A stretch of 64,000 nt of DNA. It comes from Roseibium album. Its GTDB lineage: Bacteria > Pseudomonadota > Alphaproteobacteria > Rhizobiales > Stappiaceae. The stretch is from the NCBI GenBank assembly GCA_001404055.1, contig CXTY01000003.1, forward strand, positions 124,001-188,000. Direction: 5' to 3'. Positions 26,082 through 33,919 of the stretch are shown piece by piece. Made by a program: the position numbers and the translations under genes. The notes beneath the pieces were generated by a model, which saw only the letters and a program-made list of their open reading frames with translations, made no database searches and was not told where the DNA came from. How positions within the stretch are numbered: the stretch's first letter is position 1; every line of letters begins with the position of its first letter.

Positions 26082-27659
26082 TTACGCGAACCACCAGCGT
26101 TCAACAGCGCGGAAACCGTCCAGTGTCCAGTTTGCACCGACCTTGTCCGGTGTAGCGATAGCATCTGAATGCGCCATCACATAGCTGGCAAACATCGGAA
26201 TGACGACACCGCCTTCGTTGCTGACAAGGCTTTGCATGTCATAGTACATTTCGCGGCGTTTCTCTTCGTCGAGTTCCGAACGCGCTTCCAGAAGCAGCTT
26301 GTTGAAACGCTCGTTTTCCCAGAAGCTGTCGTTCCACGGCGCGCCGGACGCATAAGCGGTCGAGAACATCCAGTCTTCCGTTGGGCGACCGCCCCAATAG
26401 ACCGCGCTCCAAGGCTTTTTCATCCAGACATTCGACCAGTAACCGTCATTTGGTTCCTGAACGACATTGATGTTGATGCCTGCCGCCTTGGCCCGTTCCG
26501 AATAAAGCACACCAGCATCAACCGCACCGGTGAACGCTGCATCTGCTGCAGAAAGCGAGACATCCAGACTGCTGAGACCGGCCTGTTTGAGATAGTGTTT
26601 CGCTTTGTCAGGATCATAGGCGTGCTGCTCCAGGTCAGCTGCAAAGAACCGGTTAGAACGACCAATCGGATGATCGTTGCCGATTTCACCGAAGCCGTTC
26701 AGAACTTTGTCGACCAACTCCTGGCGATCAATGGCATATTTCAAAGCCTGTCGGACATTGTTGTCGTTAAAGGGCTCAACACGTGTGTCCATCGCGAACG
26801 TGTAATGCTGCGTTCCGGTGGTTGTCATGAGCTTCACGCCCGGAGAGCGCTGCAGAAGATGGGCTGTATTGACATCCACTCGGTCGATCACGTCGACTTC
26901 GCCTGTGACAAGAGCGTTCAGGCGGGCAGCAGCATCCAATATGGCCAGGATCTGGACATTGTCGAAATGCGCGCGATCAGACTTCCAGTAGTTTGGGTTG
27001 CGCGCCAACGTGGCCTGAACACCGGGCTCGTAAGACTGAACAACATAGCCGCCGCAACCGTCACTGCTGGCAGGATCGATCTTTCCATCCGCCGACGGCA
27101 TGATCGCCAAATGGTAGTCCGACAGAATGAACGGAAAATCCGAATTTCCATTTGCAAGGGTCACCACGACCGTGGACGGCCCGTCCGCGCGCATATCCTG
27201 GATCGGTTCTACGATCGGTTTTGCAGCTGATTTACTATCGTCACCACGATGATAATTGAGCGAAGCAATTACATCATCCGCAGTTACGGTTTTTCCGGAG
27301 TGGAAGGTGAGACCATCACGGAGCTGAAGGGTCCAGATTTTGGCATCCGGACTGGCTTCCCAGCTTGTCGCGACCTCGCCAACGAGCGAACCTTCAGCCG
27401 TGATTTCGGTCAGGTAGCCGTGGCGGGCGGTTGCGAAAACCTGGACGTAGGCATTGTCCCAGGTTGCCGGATCATAGCTGTCGGACGTGTTGCCGTGCCC
27501 CATTGCGAGCCGCAGAGTTCCACCTTTTTTGGGCGCAGCCCGCAAAGTGCCTGCTCCGAAGGTTGAAAGGGCTGCGGCACCGCCGAGAGCTGTCGCACCC
27601 TGCAGAACACTTCTGCGGGAAATCCGCGAATTCGATAGCTTCAGATGTTTGGTCTTCAT
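26082..27659 (-). CDS. Peptide-type ABC transporter substrate-binding protein, Tat-exported
   Basis: This is a 525-residue SBP_bac_5 protein and the first gene of the importer operon. The start is the ATG after GGGAGGAGAAG; an upstream in-frame start adds 28 residues without a signal. A twin-arginine signal (SRRSVLQG, Arg15-Arg16) is followed by an Ala/Gly-rich hydrophobic stretch and cleavage near residue 44 (GTLRA), implying folding before export. Family features include LRLAMGHGNTSDSYDP, the LRDGLTFHSGKTVTADDV motif (residues ~125-142) and VRQALKYAIDRQELVDKVL. It binds the solute in the periplasm; with a racemase-family enzyme downstream, proline-like or opine-like compounds are possible ligands. 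Confidence 0.93.
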   Translation of the reverse strand: MKTKHLKLSNSRISRRSVLQGATALGGAAALSTFGAGTLRAAPKKGGTLRLAMGHGNTSDSYDPATWDNAYVQVFATARHGYLTEITAEGSLVGEVATSWEASPDAKIWTLQLRDGLTFHSGKTVTADDVIASLNYHRGDDSKSAAKPIVEPIQDMRADGPSTVVVTLANGNSDFPFILSDYHLAIMPSADGKIDPASSDGCGGYVVQSYEPGVQATLARNPNYWKSDRAHFDNVQILAILDAAARLNALVTGEVDVIDRVDVNTAHLLQRSPGVKLMTTTGTQHYTFAMDTRVEPFNDNNVRQALKYAIDRQELVDKVLNGFGEIGNDHPIGRSNRFFAADLEQHAYDPDKAKHYLKQAGLSSLDVSLSAADAAFTGAVDAGVLYSERAKAAGININVVQEPNDGYWSNVWMKKPWSAVYWGGRPTEDWMFSTAYASGAPWNDSFWENERFNKLLLEARSELDEEKRREMYYDMQSLVSNEGGVVIPMFASYVMAHSDAIATPDKVGANWTLDGFRAVERWWFA

Positions 27660-27882
27660 GGTCTTCTCCTCCCAAAAGAATTTCCAAGCAGATTGAGCGG
27701 TTCTATGTCCGGCCTTGAAGAGACATGTCGCCTCCCACGCCATCTTGTGTTTTTACACCGCTAACCTGTGCCGAGTTCTCGGCTCAGCTGAGTTTCACCA
27801 CTATCCAAATTGGTAGAAGTTAAGCGGCGCGCCCAATCTCCTCTTGTACTTTTGATAAAAGCGTAGTGGTGTTGTTCCAATT

Positions 27883-27896
27883 GAATGTGCACATTC
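27883..27896. promoter_or_regulatory. 14-bp perfect palindrome in divergent promoter
   Basis: GAATGTGCACATTC is a perfect palindrome 12 bp before the ATG of the GlxA/AraC regulator and 223 bp upstream of the divergent Tat-exported binding protein. It is flanked by TTCC and GGAA. The half-site CACATTCG recurs just upstream of the other GlxA gene (19350-19357). A binding site for one of these regulators, possibly autoregulatory, is inferred. Confidence 0.45.
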
Positions 27897-27907
27897 GGAA
27901 CTAAAAC

Positions 27908-28882
27908 ATGCCAGTTTGGTCAAATCCCTCCTTAAAGTCGCGACGCATAAGCGTTTTGCTATTCGACAGGTTCTCAAACAATTGTCTTGCCAATGCCATC
28001 GAACCCTTCCGGGCAGCAAACCAGATCAGTGGCCAGAACCTCTACAATTGGCAATTCGTGACGTTGGACGGAAAGCCGATTGAATCCTCAAGTAGCCTGA
28101 AAATCGTTCCAGACGCCCCGTTGTCCAGAGTTGGTTCTGGATATGCTGTTGTTGTTTTGAGCAGCTATGGGTTCCAGAACCACGGAACACCAGCCTGCCT
28201 CGCTGCGCTACGGGCTGCAGCCAAACGGCATGAAGTGATGATTGCCATGGACGCAGGCAGCTGGCTGCTGGCGAGTGCGGGTCTCTTGAATAACCGCCTG
28301 GCGACCATTCATTGGGAAGAATACGACCGGTTCGCGGAACAGTTCCCTGACATTTCCACTTTGAGGGAACGTTATGTGATCGATGGCGACCGGATTACAT
28401 GCACCGGAGCAATGGCCGCGTATGATCTGGCCTCGCATCTGGTCGCCCTGCACCATGGAGAAGCCCTGCGTTTGGAAGTCGGCATGATGCTGATGCATGA
28501 CGGCTCATCTTCGCAACTCGCCTTCCCACCTCCCCAGGCACGCAGTGGAGCCGTGAAAGAAACCGTTCGGATCATGCTCGAAAACCAGGAAACACCCTTG
28601 CCGATTTTTGATCTGGCAACCCGTGCAGACCTGTCACAACGGCGGCTACAGGCTTTGTTTATGCAGGAGTTTGGCGCAACTCCGTCGGTTGTCTATCGCC
28701 GGATCCGGCTGTCGACGGCACGTCACCTCGTCTCTGATGGGTCTCATTCGATTGGCGAGATCGCAATCCGGTGCGGCTATGGAAATGTCAGTGCCATGAT
28801 CAGGGCCTTTGTGTCCGAATATGGCATCCCACCAGGCAAGATGCGGCGCGAGGGATCCCTGCATGTCAGAACGCAATCTTGA
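27908..28882 (+). CDS. GlxA/AraC-family transcriptional regulator (divergent from importer)
   Basis: This is a 324-residue regulator with an N-terminal DJ-1/PfpI-like domain (ISVLLFDRFSNNCLANAIEPFRAAN, ~17-190, including MIAMDAGSWLLASAGLLN) and a C-terminal AraC HTH pair (IFDLATRADLSQRRLQALFMQEFGATP, then GEIAIRCGYGNVSAMIRAF). The architecture matches GbdR/CdhR/GlxA activators of amine and amino-acid catabolism. It is transcribed away from the peptide-importer/MDR/SDR/racemase operon and shares its promoter region, making it the best candidate activator. It has no evident Shine-Dalgarno, and a palindrome lies just before its ATG. Confidence 0.92.
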   Translation: MPVWSNPSLKSRRISVLLFDRFSNNCLANAIEPFRAANQISGQNLYNWQFVTLDGKPIESSSSLKIVPDAPLSRVGSGYAVVVLSSYGFQNHGTPACLAALRAAAKRHEVMIAMDAGSWLLASAGLLNNRLATIHWEEYDRFAEQFPDISTLRERYVIDGDRITCTGAMAAYDLASHLVALHHGEALRLEVGMMLMHDGSSSQLAFPPPQARSGAVKETVRIMLENQETPLPIFDLATRADLSQRRLQALFMQEFGATPSVVYRRIRLSTARHLVSDGSHSIGEIAIRCGYGNVSAMIRAFVSEYGIPPGKMRREGSLHVRTQS

Positions 28883-28890
28883 AGTACGGA

Positions 28891-28927
28891 CCGACTGTTT
28901 TTCCGGCAAATCGTCGTTTTTAGTCGG
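28891..28927. terminator. Weak bidirectional terminator candidate
   Basis: CCGACT and AGTCGG pair across a 25-nt interior containing two T5 runs, between the convergent GlxA and lactonase genes. The stem is short, so this is a weak call. Confidence 0.25.
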
Positions 28928-28936
28928 AACTAACTG

Positions 28937-29812
28937 TTAAGGCGTCCCGAAGTTCCAATAGGGTTGCGCTATCCCTGCAGGCATTCCTAGCGGCAGGCGC
29001 GCGCGGGCAAGATGCCCGCCGTTCTTTCCCATGTTCTTGGATGTCACCACGATCAAACGCTTGTCATGTCCTGAAAAGCTGATCTTGGTTGGCGCGGGAA
29101 ATGGAACCGGGATGATGTCATGTAGCGTGCCGTCGAGGTCGAAGACATAAAGCTCCGAGCCATCCACCCCCGCAATCCAGTAGAAACCTTCTTGGTCCAG
29201 GGCAGCTCCATCGGGTCGCCCTTTCAGGTTTCCAGTACTCGTAAAAAGCGCTGCTTCTCCGATTGGTCCCGATTGTTTCGCAATCGGAGCGACCCAGATG
29301 CTTTGAACACCGGGATGAGAATCCGAATAGAAAATCCGCTCTCGTTCCTGATCAACGGCTAGCCCGTTTGGAATGGAGAGACCATCGACGAACGTCTTGA
29401 GACCGTGGTCTGCGGTTACAAGATGGATCGCGGCGCGCCCGGCTTGCCCATCCAGCGCCATGGTGGAAGCCCAAAGCCGACCGCGTTGATCGACAGTGGC
29501 ATCATTAAACCGGCAACCAACCTGATCGAATCGAATCAATAGCTCAAACGAACCTGTTTCCGGGGTGAATTTGAAGATCCCTGACTGCATACCCACAGCT
29601 GGAACACCTGTTGCAAAGAGCACAACAAAGCCCGGATATTCGGGTGTTTTCCAGACCTCGGTTTCACCTGACACAATGTTTGTTTTCATCAGCCTGCAAC
29701 CGGTCACGTCCACCCACCAAAGATCTTCACTTTCAGGGTCTTGGCAGGGACTCTCACCCAGTTCTGACCTATTATGATTTTTGCTGAAAACCTCAAAATT
29801 CAAACGCGTCAT
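28937..29812 (-). CDS. SMP-30/gluconolactonase-family protein
   Basis: This is a 291-residue six-bladed beta-propeller lactonase. Metal ligands of the family are visible: Glu in LGESP (~residue 19), Asn in CRFNDATVD, Asn in IPNGLAVD and Asp in GRPDGAALD. Related enzymes hydrolyse gluconolactone, galactaro- and L-fucono-type lactones produced by sugar dehydrogenases. It diverges from the TRAP operon at 29961, and the shared promoter carries a 12-bp element also found at the sugar epimerase/importer promoter at 3.9 kb. It could therefore act on a lactone made by that dehydrogenase-like enzyme; this link is inference. Confidence 0.9.
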   Translation of the reverse strand: MTRLNFEVFSKNHNRSELGESPCQDPESEDLWWVDVTGCRLMKTNIVSGETEVWKTPEYPGFVVLFATGVPAVGMQSGIFKFTPETGSFELLIRFDQVGCRFNDATVDQRGRLWASTMALDGQAGRAAIHLVTADHGLKTFVDGLSIPNGLAVDQERERIFYSDSHPGVQSIWVAPIAKQSGPIGEAALFTSTGNLKGRPDGAALDQEGFYWIAGVDGSELYVFDLDGTLHDIIPVPFPAPTKISFSGHDKRLIVVTSKNMGKNGGHLARARLPLGMPAGIAQPYWNFGTP

Positions 29813-29903
29813 TCGTGCAATTGACCTTTCTGCGCGAGCTTGGATGCTATTCGACTGGGTCCAAATATGGGTTGACTCTTCAAAGGAGATAAAACTAATA
29901 TAT

Positions 29904-29915
29904 TAATGTAACTAA
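29904..29915 (-). promoter_or_regulatory. 12-bp AT-rich element shared with the 3.9-kb promoter
   Basis: TAATGTAACTAA (the reverse complement of TTAGTTACATTA) lies in the divergent region between the lactonase and TRAP genes, adjacent to the palindromic TAATATATTA core. The identical 12-mer occurs at 3936-3947. The GntR regulator at the end of this TRAP operon is a candidate binder. Confidence 0.4.
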
Positions 29916-29960
29916 AATATCAAATTTGCCTTTATCGCAACTTCTCCCCGGGAGGAACAG

Positions 29961-30941
29961 ATGAACTCAACGATTAAAGCGCTCGGATTATGCGTTGCCT
30001 TTGCAGCAAGCCTGAGTGTGAGCATGCCCTCATTCGCAGGAACAACTCTTCGCATCGGCACCGTCCTGGCTCCAGATGACCCGATGGGCCAAGGGCTCGA
30101 CAAGTTCAAGACCGAAGTCGAAGCCGCCACCAACGGCGAAGTCGAGATTCAGATCTTTCACAGTTCCCAGTTGGGTGACACAACTGAAATGATCGACCAG
30201 GCGCGGGCCGGCGCCTATGTCGGCACCGTGACTGACGTCGCCCGCCTTTCGAGCTTTGTACCGTCGCTGGCCATCATGTCGGCCCCCTTCCTTTTCGACA
30301 CTTATGACCAGGCCGACAAGTTTGCTCTTTCTGACGAGTACCTTGCCTGGGGAGACGAGCTCAAGGAAAAGTCAGGTCTCATGATGCTGGCTTCGAACTG
30401 GTATCAGGGACCACGCCATGCTTTGACTCAGAAGCCGGTTTCAGGCCCTGCAGATCTGACTGGTGTGCGCATGCGCACAATTGGAGCACCGATCTGGATC
30501 AAGACGATCGATGCCATGGGCGCAGAGGCTACGCCGATTGCATGGGGTGAAGTCTACTCCGCCCTGCAGATGGGCGCTATCGATGCGGCCGAAGCACAGC
30601 CGACCGCGATCTGGGGTGCCAAGCTCTACGAAGTGATCAAAAACGTAACAAAAACCGGTCACATCCAACTTGTTACGGCGCTTGTGGTCTCCGCAGAAGC
30701 CTGGGACCAACTGTCGCCGGAAAACCAGAAGATCGTCCGCGACCTGGCGGTTGAGAACGGGCGCTTCGCTTCCAATCTCACGATCGAGCTCGGAGAGAAA
30801 GCTCTTGCTGACGTTGCAGCCAGCGGCGTTACCATCTCTGACGTTGACCTTGGTCCATTCAAGGAAGCAGTATCAGGCGTTTACGCAGAACTCGATCTGG
30901 AAACAGAAAGAGACATCGTGAACAAGGTTCTCGGACGATAA
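29961..30941 (+). CDS. TRAP transporter substrate-binding protein (DctP family)
   Basis: This is a 326-residue periplasmic protein preceded by GGGAGGAAC. The signal peptide ends near residue 26 (MPSFA then GTTLRIG). Family landmarks are VLAPDDPMGQGLDKFK, VEIQIFHSSQLGDTTEMID, the Arg-containing DLTGVRMRTIGAP segment and VYSALQMGAIDAAEA. DctP-type proteins of the sugar-acid subgroup share these features. It is the first gene of the operon dctP-dctQ-dctM-gntR, divergent from the SMP-30 lactonase, which suggests a sugar acid such as a hexuronate or aldonate as ligand. The ligand is inferred from context only. Confidence 0.93.
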   Translation: MNSTIKALGLCVAFAASLSVSMPSFAGTTLRIGTVLAPDDPMGQGLDKFKTEVEAATNGEVEIQIFHSSQLGDTTEMIDQARAGAYVGTVTDVARLSSFVPSLAIMSAPFLFDTYDQADKFALSDEYLAWGDELKEKSGLMMLASNWYQGPRHALTQKPVSGPADLTGVRMRTIGAPIWIKTIDAMGAEATPIAWGEVYSALQMGAIDAAEAQPTAIWGAKLYEVIKNVTKTGHIQLVTALVVSAEAWDQLSPENQKIVRDLAVENGRFASNLTIELGEKALADVAASGVTISDVDLGPFKEAVSGVYAELDLETERDIVNKVLGR

Positions 30942-30986
30942 AATGCAACTCTCCCGGCGGCGCAGGCAATATTCGGAGCAAGCCTT

Positions 30987-31439
30987 ATGTTAAGACGCAT
31001 TGAATTTACCTGCGCCGCAACTTTACTCGCAGCAGTCGTTATTTTGGTCGGCGTCGCCTCAGTCGCACGTGCAATGGGGTCGCCGATCATCTGGTCGATT
31101 GAAATCGCACAATTGCTATTCCTCTGGCTTTGTATTTTTTCGATCGACCTGGCCCTGCAACATGAACGGCATTTCGGCATCAGCGTTGTTCTCGACAACG
31201 CCTCTGACGCCGGTAGAAAGACCATAGAAGTCCTGAATCTTATCGTGATGATCGGGCTGCTGGCTTTCCTGCTTCAGTATGCCTGGAAAAACGCAATCCT
31301 CATGCATCCTCGGCAAACCGGCTCACTGCAAATTCCAGGTTCTTACTACCACACAAGCATGATCGTCGGCTTTTTGCTGATGATGCGGACATTGGCCGTC
31401 AAACTTGTGGTGACCATTCGTAAAAAGGCTGACACTTGA
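30987..31439 (+). CDS. TRAP transporter small permease (DctQ family)
   Basis: This is a 150-residue inner-membrane protein with four hydrophobic segments (~10-30, 43-60, 82-100 and 122-140). The signature QLLFLWLCIFSIDLALQHERHFG matches the W-containing second-helix region of DctQ proteins. It overlaps dctM by one base (TGATG) and follows dctP by 45 bp. Confidence 0.9.
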   Translation: MLRRIEFTCAATLLAAVVILVGVASVARAMGSPIIWSIEIAQLLFLWLCIFSIDLALQHERHFGISVVLDNASDAGRKTIEVLNLIVMIGLLAFLLQYAWKNAILMHPRQTGSLQIPGSYYHTSMIVGFLLMMRTLAVKLVVTIRKKADT

Positions 31440-32722
31440 TGCTGCTTGTAATTGCGGGCCTGTTTGTACTGTTTCTGCTTTCCGGGATTCCAGTAGCATT
31501 TGCGCTGGCTCTTGCATCATTTCCGGTATTTTTATGGACAGGAACTATTCCACCGACCGTTGCGGTCCAGAAGATGGTCACCGCAACGCAGAGTTTCCCC
31601 CTTCTTGCCGTGCCGTTTTTCATCTTTGCCGGAAATCTGATGAATTCGACCGGGATCACAGAACGGCTTGTTAAATTCGCACGTTTGCTAACCGGCTGGC
31701 TGGCCGGAGGCCTTGGCCAGGTTTCAATCGTGTTGAGCTTGATGATGGGCGGAATTTCCGGATCTGCAGTGGCCGACGCCTCCATGGAGGCGCGCCTTCT
31801 CGGCCCTAGCATGATTTCGCAGGGCGGTTATTCGAAAGCCGCAGCTGCCGCTGTATTGGCCTTCGGATCAATTATTACAGCCACAATTCCGCCAAGCATC
31901 GGTCTGATTCTTTTCGGCTTCATCAATGAAGTGTCCATTGGGAGACTTTTTCTGGCAGGTGTTATCCCTGGCGTGCTGCTGACCCTGACATTGATGGTCA
32001 CAGCGTGGCTGGTCGCAAAGCGAAACGGTTATGCTCCAGACCTTTCCGAACCGCCCAAGCTTCGCGAAGTTTGGGCCAGTTTCAAGGAAAGCATATGGGC
32101 GCTTGCCTTCCCGATCATTCTTATTGTCGGGTTCCGCTTTGGTTTCTTTACAGCCACCGAGGCAGGCGCCTTTCTGGTCTTTTATGCCCTGGTGATAGGC
32201 TTTTTCGTCTACCGCGAGCTCTCATTGGCCAAGCTCTACGAGGCGACGAAAAGTACGGCCACAGACATTGGCATGGTCATGCTTTTAATCATGATGGCTG
32301 CCGTTCTTGGTTATGCGGTAACCATAGAACAAGGTCCTCAGCAAATTGCAGAGCTGGTGACCACGCTCACGCAGGAGCCCATTTTCATCCTGATAATGGT
32401 TCTGCTTCTCTTGCTGGTCAGCGGCATGTTTCTGGAAGGTGCTGCCAACATCCTGCTCGTAACACCTATCGTGCTTCCAGTATTGATCCAGGCGGGGTTC
32501 GATCCGGTTCACATGGGCATCCTGATTGTTACCCTGATCAATATCGGGGGTTTAACGCCACCTGTTGGCGTGATCATGTTCACTGTTTGCGGTATCCTGG
32601 ATGTAAAAACCGGTGCATTTTCGAAGGCTTCTGCACCCTATTTTCTTGCTATCCTGGCGTTTCTCGCCATCTTGATAGCCTTCCCGGCAGTTTCGTTATT
32701 CATGCCGACCCGGCTTATGTAA
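31439..32722 (+). CDS. TRAP transporter large permease (DctM family)
   Basis: This is a 427-residue permease with about 12 membrane spans. Conserved stretches are PLLAVPFFIFAGNLMNSTGITERL, GGISGSAVADASM (~residues 103-115), the TIPPSIGLILFG motif and, near the C-terminus, NIGGLTPPVGVIMF. The start is the ATG overlapping the dctQ stop. It completes the ion-driven TRAP importer begun at 29961. Confidence 0.95.
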   Translation: MLLVIAGLFVLFLLSGIPVAFALALASFPVFLWTGTIPPTVAVQKMVTATQSFPLLAVPFFIFAGNLMNSTGITERLVKFARLLTGWLAGGLGQVSIVLSLMMGGISGSAVADASMEARLLGPSMISQGGYSKAAAAAVLAFGSIITATIPPSIGLILFGFINEVSIGRLFLAGVIPGVLLTLTLMVTAWLVAKRNGYAPDLSEPPKLREVWASFKESIWALAFPIILIVGFRFGFFTATEAGAFLVFYALVIGFFVYRELSLAKLYEATKSTATDIGMVMLLIMMAAVLGYAVTIEQGPQQIAELVTTLTQEPIFILIMVLLLLLVSGMFLEGAANILLVTPIVLPVLIQAGFDPVHMGILIVTLINIGGLTPPVGVIMFTVCGILDVKTGAFSKASAPYFLAILAFLAILIAFPAVSLFMPTRLM

Positions 32723-32756
32723 ATCTTTGGCGTATTCTTTGAAAGGTTGATTGGAT

Positions 32757-33485
32757 ATGAAAGTCAGTTCCCTGTCTGAGGCATTGGCAAAAGCGTCCGA
32801 CGAACTGATGGGCCCAGCCCAGCACGGATCCGCCGCTGCACGGGTATACGCCGCGCTCCGGGAGCGCATCATTTCGCTGGACCTTCAACCCGACACGGTC
32901 TTGTCTCGCGCCGAAATTGCCAAGGAACACGGCGTCAGCCAGTCTCCGGTGCGTGAAGCTATTCTGAAACTTGAACACGAAGGCCTTGTTGTATCCTATC
33001 CGCAGTCCAAGACCCTGGTCACAAAGATCAATCTGGACCATGCCAGGGAAACCCAGTTTCTGCGTATTAGTCTTGAAGTTGAAGTAGCAAAGACACTTGT
33101 CCAGCGGCACGACCAGGAATTGCTGCTGCCCTCATCGCGCATTCTCCGCATGCAAAAGATGGCTGGCGAAGATCACGACATTCCGGAATTTGTAGCCCTT
33201 GATCGGCTTTTTCACATGTCCCTTTTCCAGGCAGCAGAAGTTACTTCCCTGTGGCACATGATCTCTGGTCGCTCCGGTCATATCGACCGACTGAGAAGAC
33301 TCAATCTGCCAGATCCCGGTAAAATTGCGGCCGTGCTAAAGGACCATGAAAGTATTTTGACGTCGATAAACGAGGGTGAACTTCAGACCGTTGAAAAGAA
33401 TGTCCGGGCTCACCTATCCGGAACACTGGCGTCGCTTCCAAAAATCAGGGAATCCAATCCCGAATATTTTGAAGACGCGAATTAG
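32757..33485 (+). CDS. GntR-family (FCD/FadR-type) transcriptional regulator
   Basis: This is a 242-residue regulator with an N-terminal winged HTH (ARVYAALRERIISLDLQPDTVLSRAEIAKEHGVSQSPVREAI in sequence, residues ~28-70) and an all-helical C-terminal FCD effector domain (LRISLEVEVAKTL, FVALDRLFHMSLFQAA, DHESILTSINEGE). FCD members respond to organic and sugar acids and bind AT-rich palindromes. It is the last gene of the TRAP operon, 34 bp after dctM, and probably represses it and perhaps the divergent lactonase. The ATG at 32757 is preferred over an in-frame TTG 6 bp upstream. Confidence 0.92.
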   Translation: MKVSSLSEALAKASDELMGPAQHGSAAARVYAALRERIISLDLQPDTVLSRAEIAKEHGVSQSPVREAILKLEHEGLVVSYPQSKTLVTKINLDHARETQFLRISLEVEVAKTLVQRHDQELLLPSSRILRMQKMAGEDHDIPEFVALDRLFHMSLFQAAEVTSLWHMISGRSGHIDRLRRLNLPDPGKIAAVLKDHESILTSINEGELQTVEKNVRAHLSGTLASLPKIRESNPEYFEDAN

Positions 33486-33919
33486 GTTTCAACTTATATA
33501 TCAAAAAGTTACACCGCGACCGATATCCCGGACAAGAAAACGGACGGCAGTCGCAGACTGGGTTGATTGCTCCTTCAGCAATTGACCTTGAAGGCTTTGC
33601 GATGACCACGGAACGGTCATCGACATCGTATTCTGCTCGCCTGAAACCCCAAAACGCCCCATTTGGGTCCAGCGTGTCCTTCATCGAAGGCCCGCATTGA
33701 TTACCCAGAACATCCCATATTCACTGCCAGAATTGATTGGTCCAGGCCATTCTCCAGCGCACCAATGACCTCGACCACCAGCCGGGGCAAGCAGGGTGTC
33801 TTTGCCACAGGTCTCTTGAAAAACACACTTTTTTGAATTCGGGGCTTTACAAATCGGTGCATCATAAAATTCTATGTATACAGTCGTACACTGTTCTACC
33901 GGCTTGAGAGGAGGCTGGT
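33486..33919. other. Intergenic region upstream of the 2-oxoacid oxidoreductase operon
   Basis: These 434 bp contain no gene I can support. Two minus-strand frames (33445-33684 and 33681-33992) are short, overlap flanking genes and show no known domain. The last 60 bp should hold the promoter of the oxidoreductase operon. Confidence 0.4.
33875..33890. promoter_or_regulatory. Operator candidate TGTA-N8-TACA
   Basis: A TGTA half-site and its inverted TACA half-site are separated by 8 bp, 30 bp before the start of the oxidoreductase operon. Spaced TGTA/TACA dyads are typical of GntR-type sites. The match is short and could arise by chance. Confidence 0.3.

Noticed and set aside
26169..27230. 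353-codon plus-strand open frame inside the Tat-exported binding protein
   Set aside because: It is antisense to a well-supported SBP_bac_5 gene and shows no known motif or ribosome-binding site.
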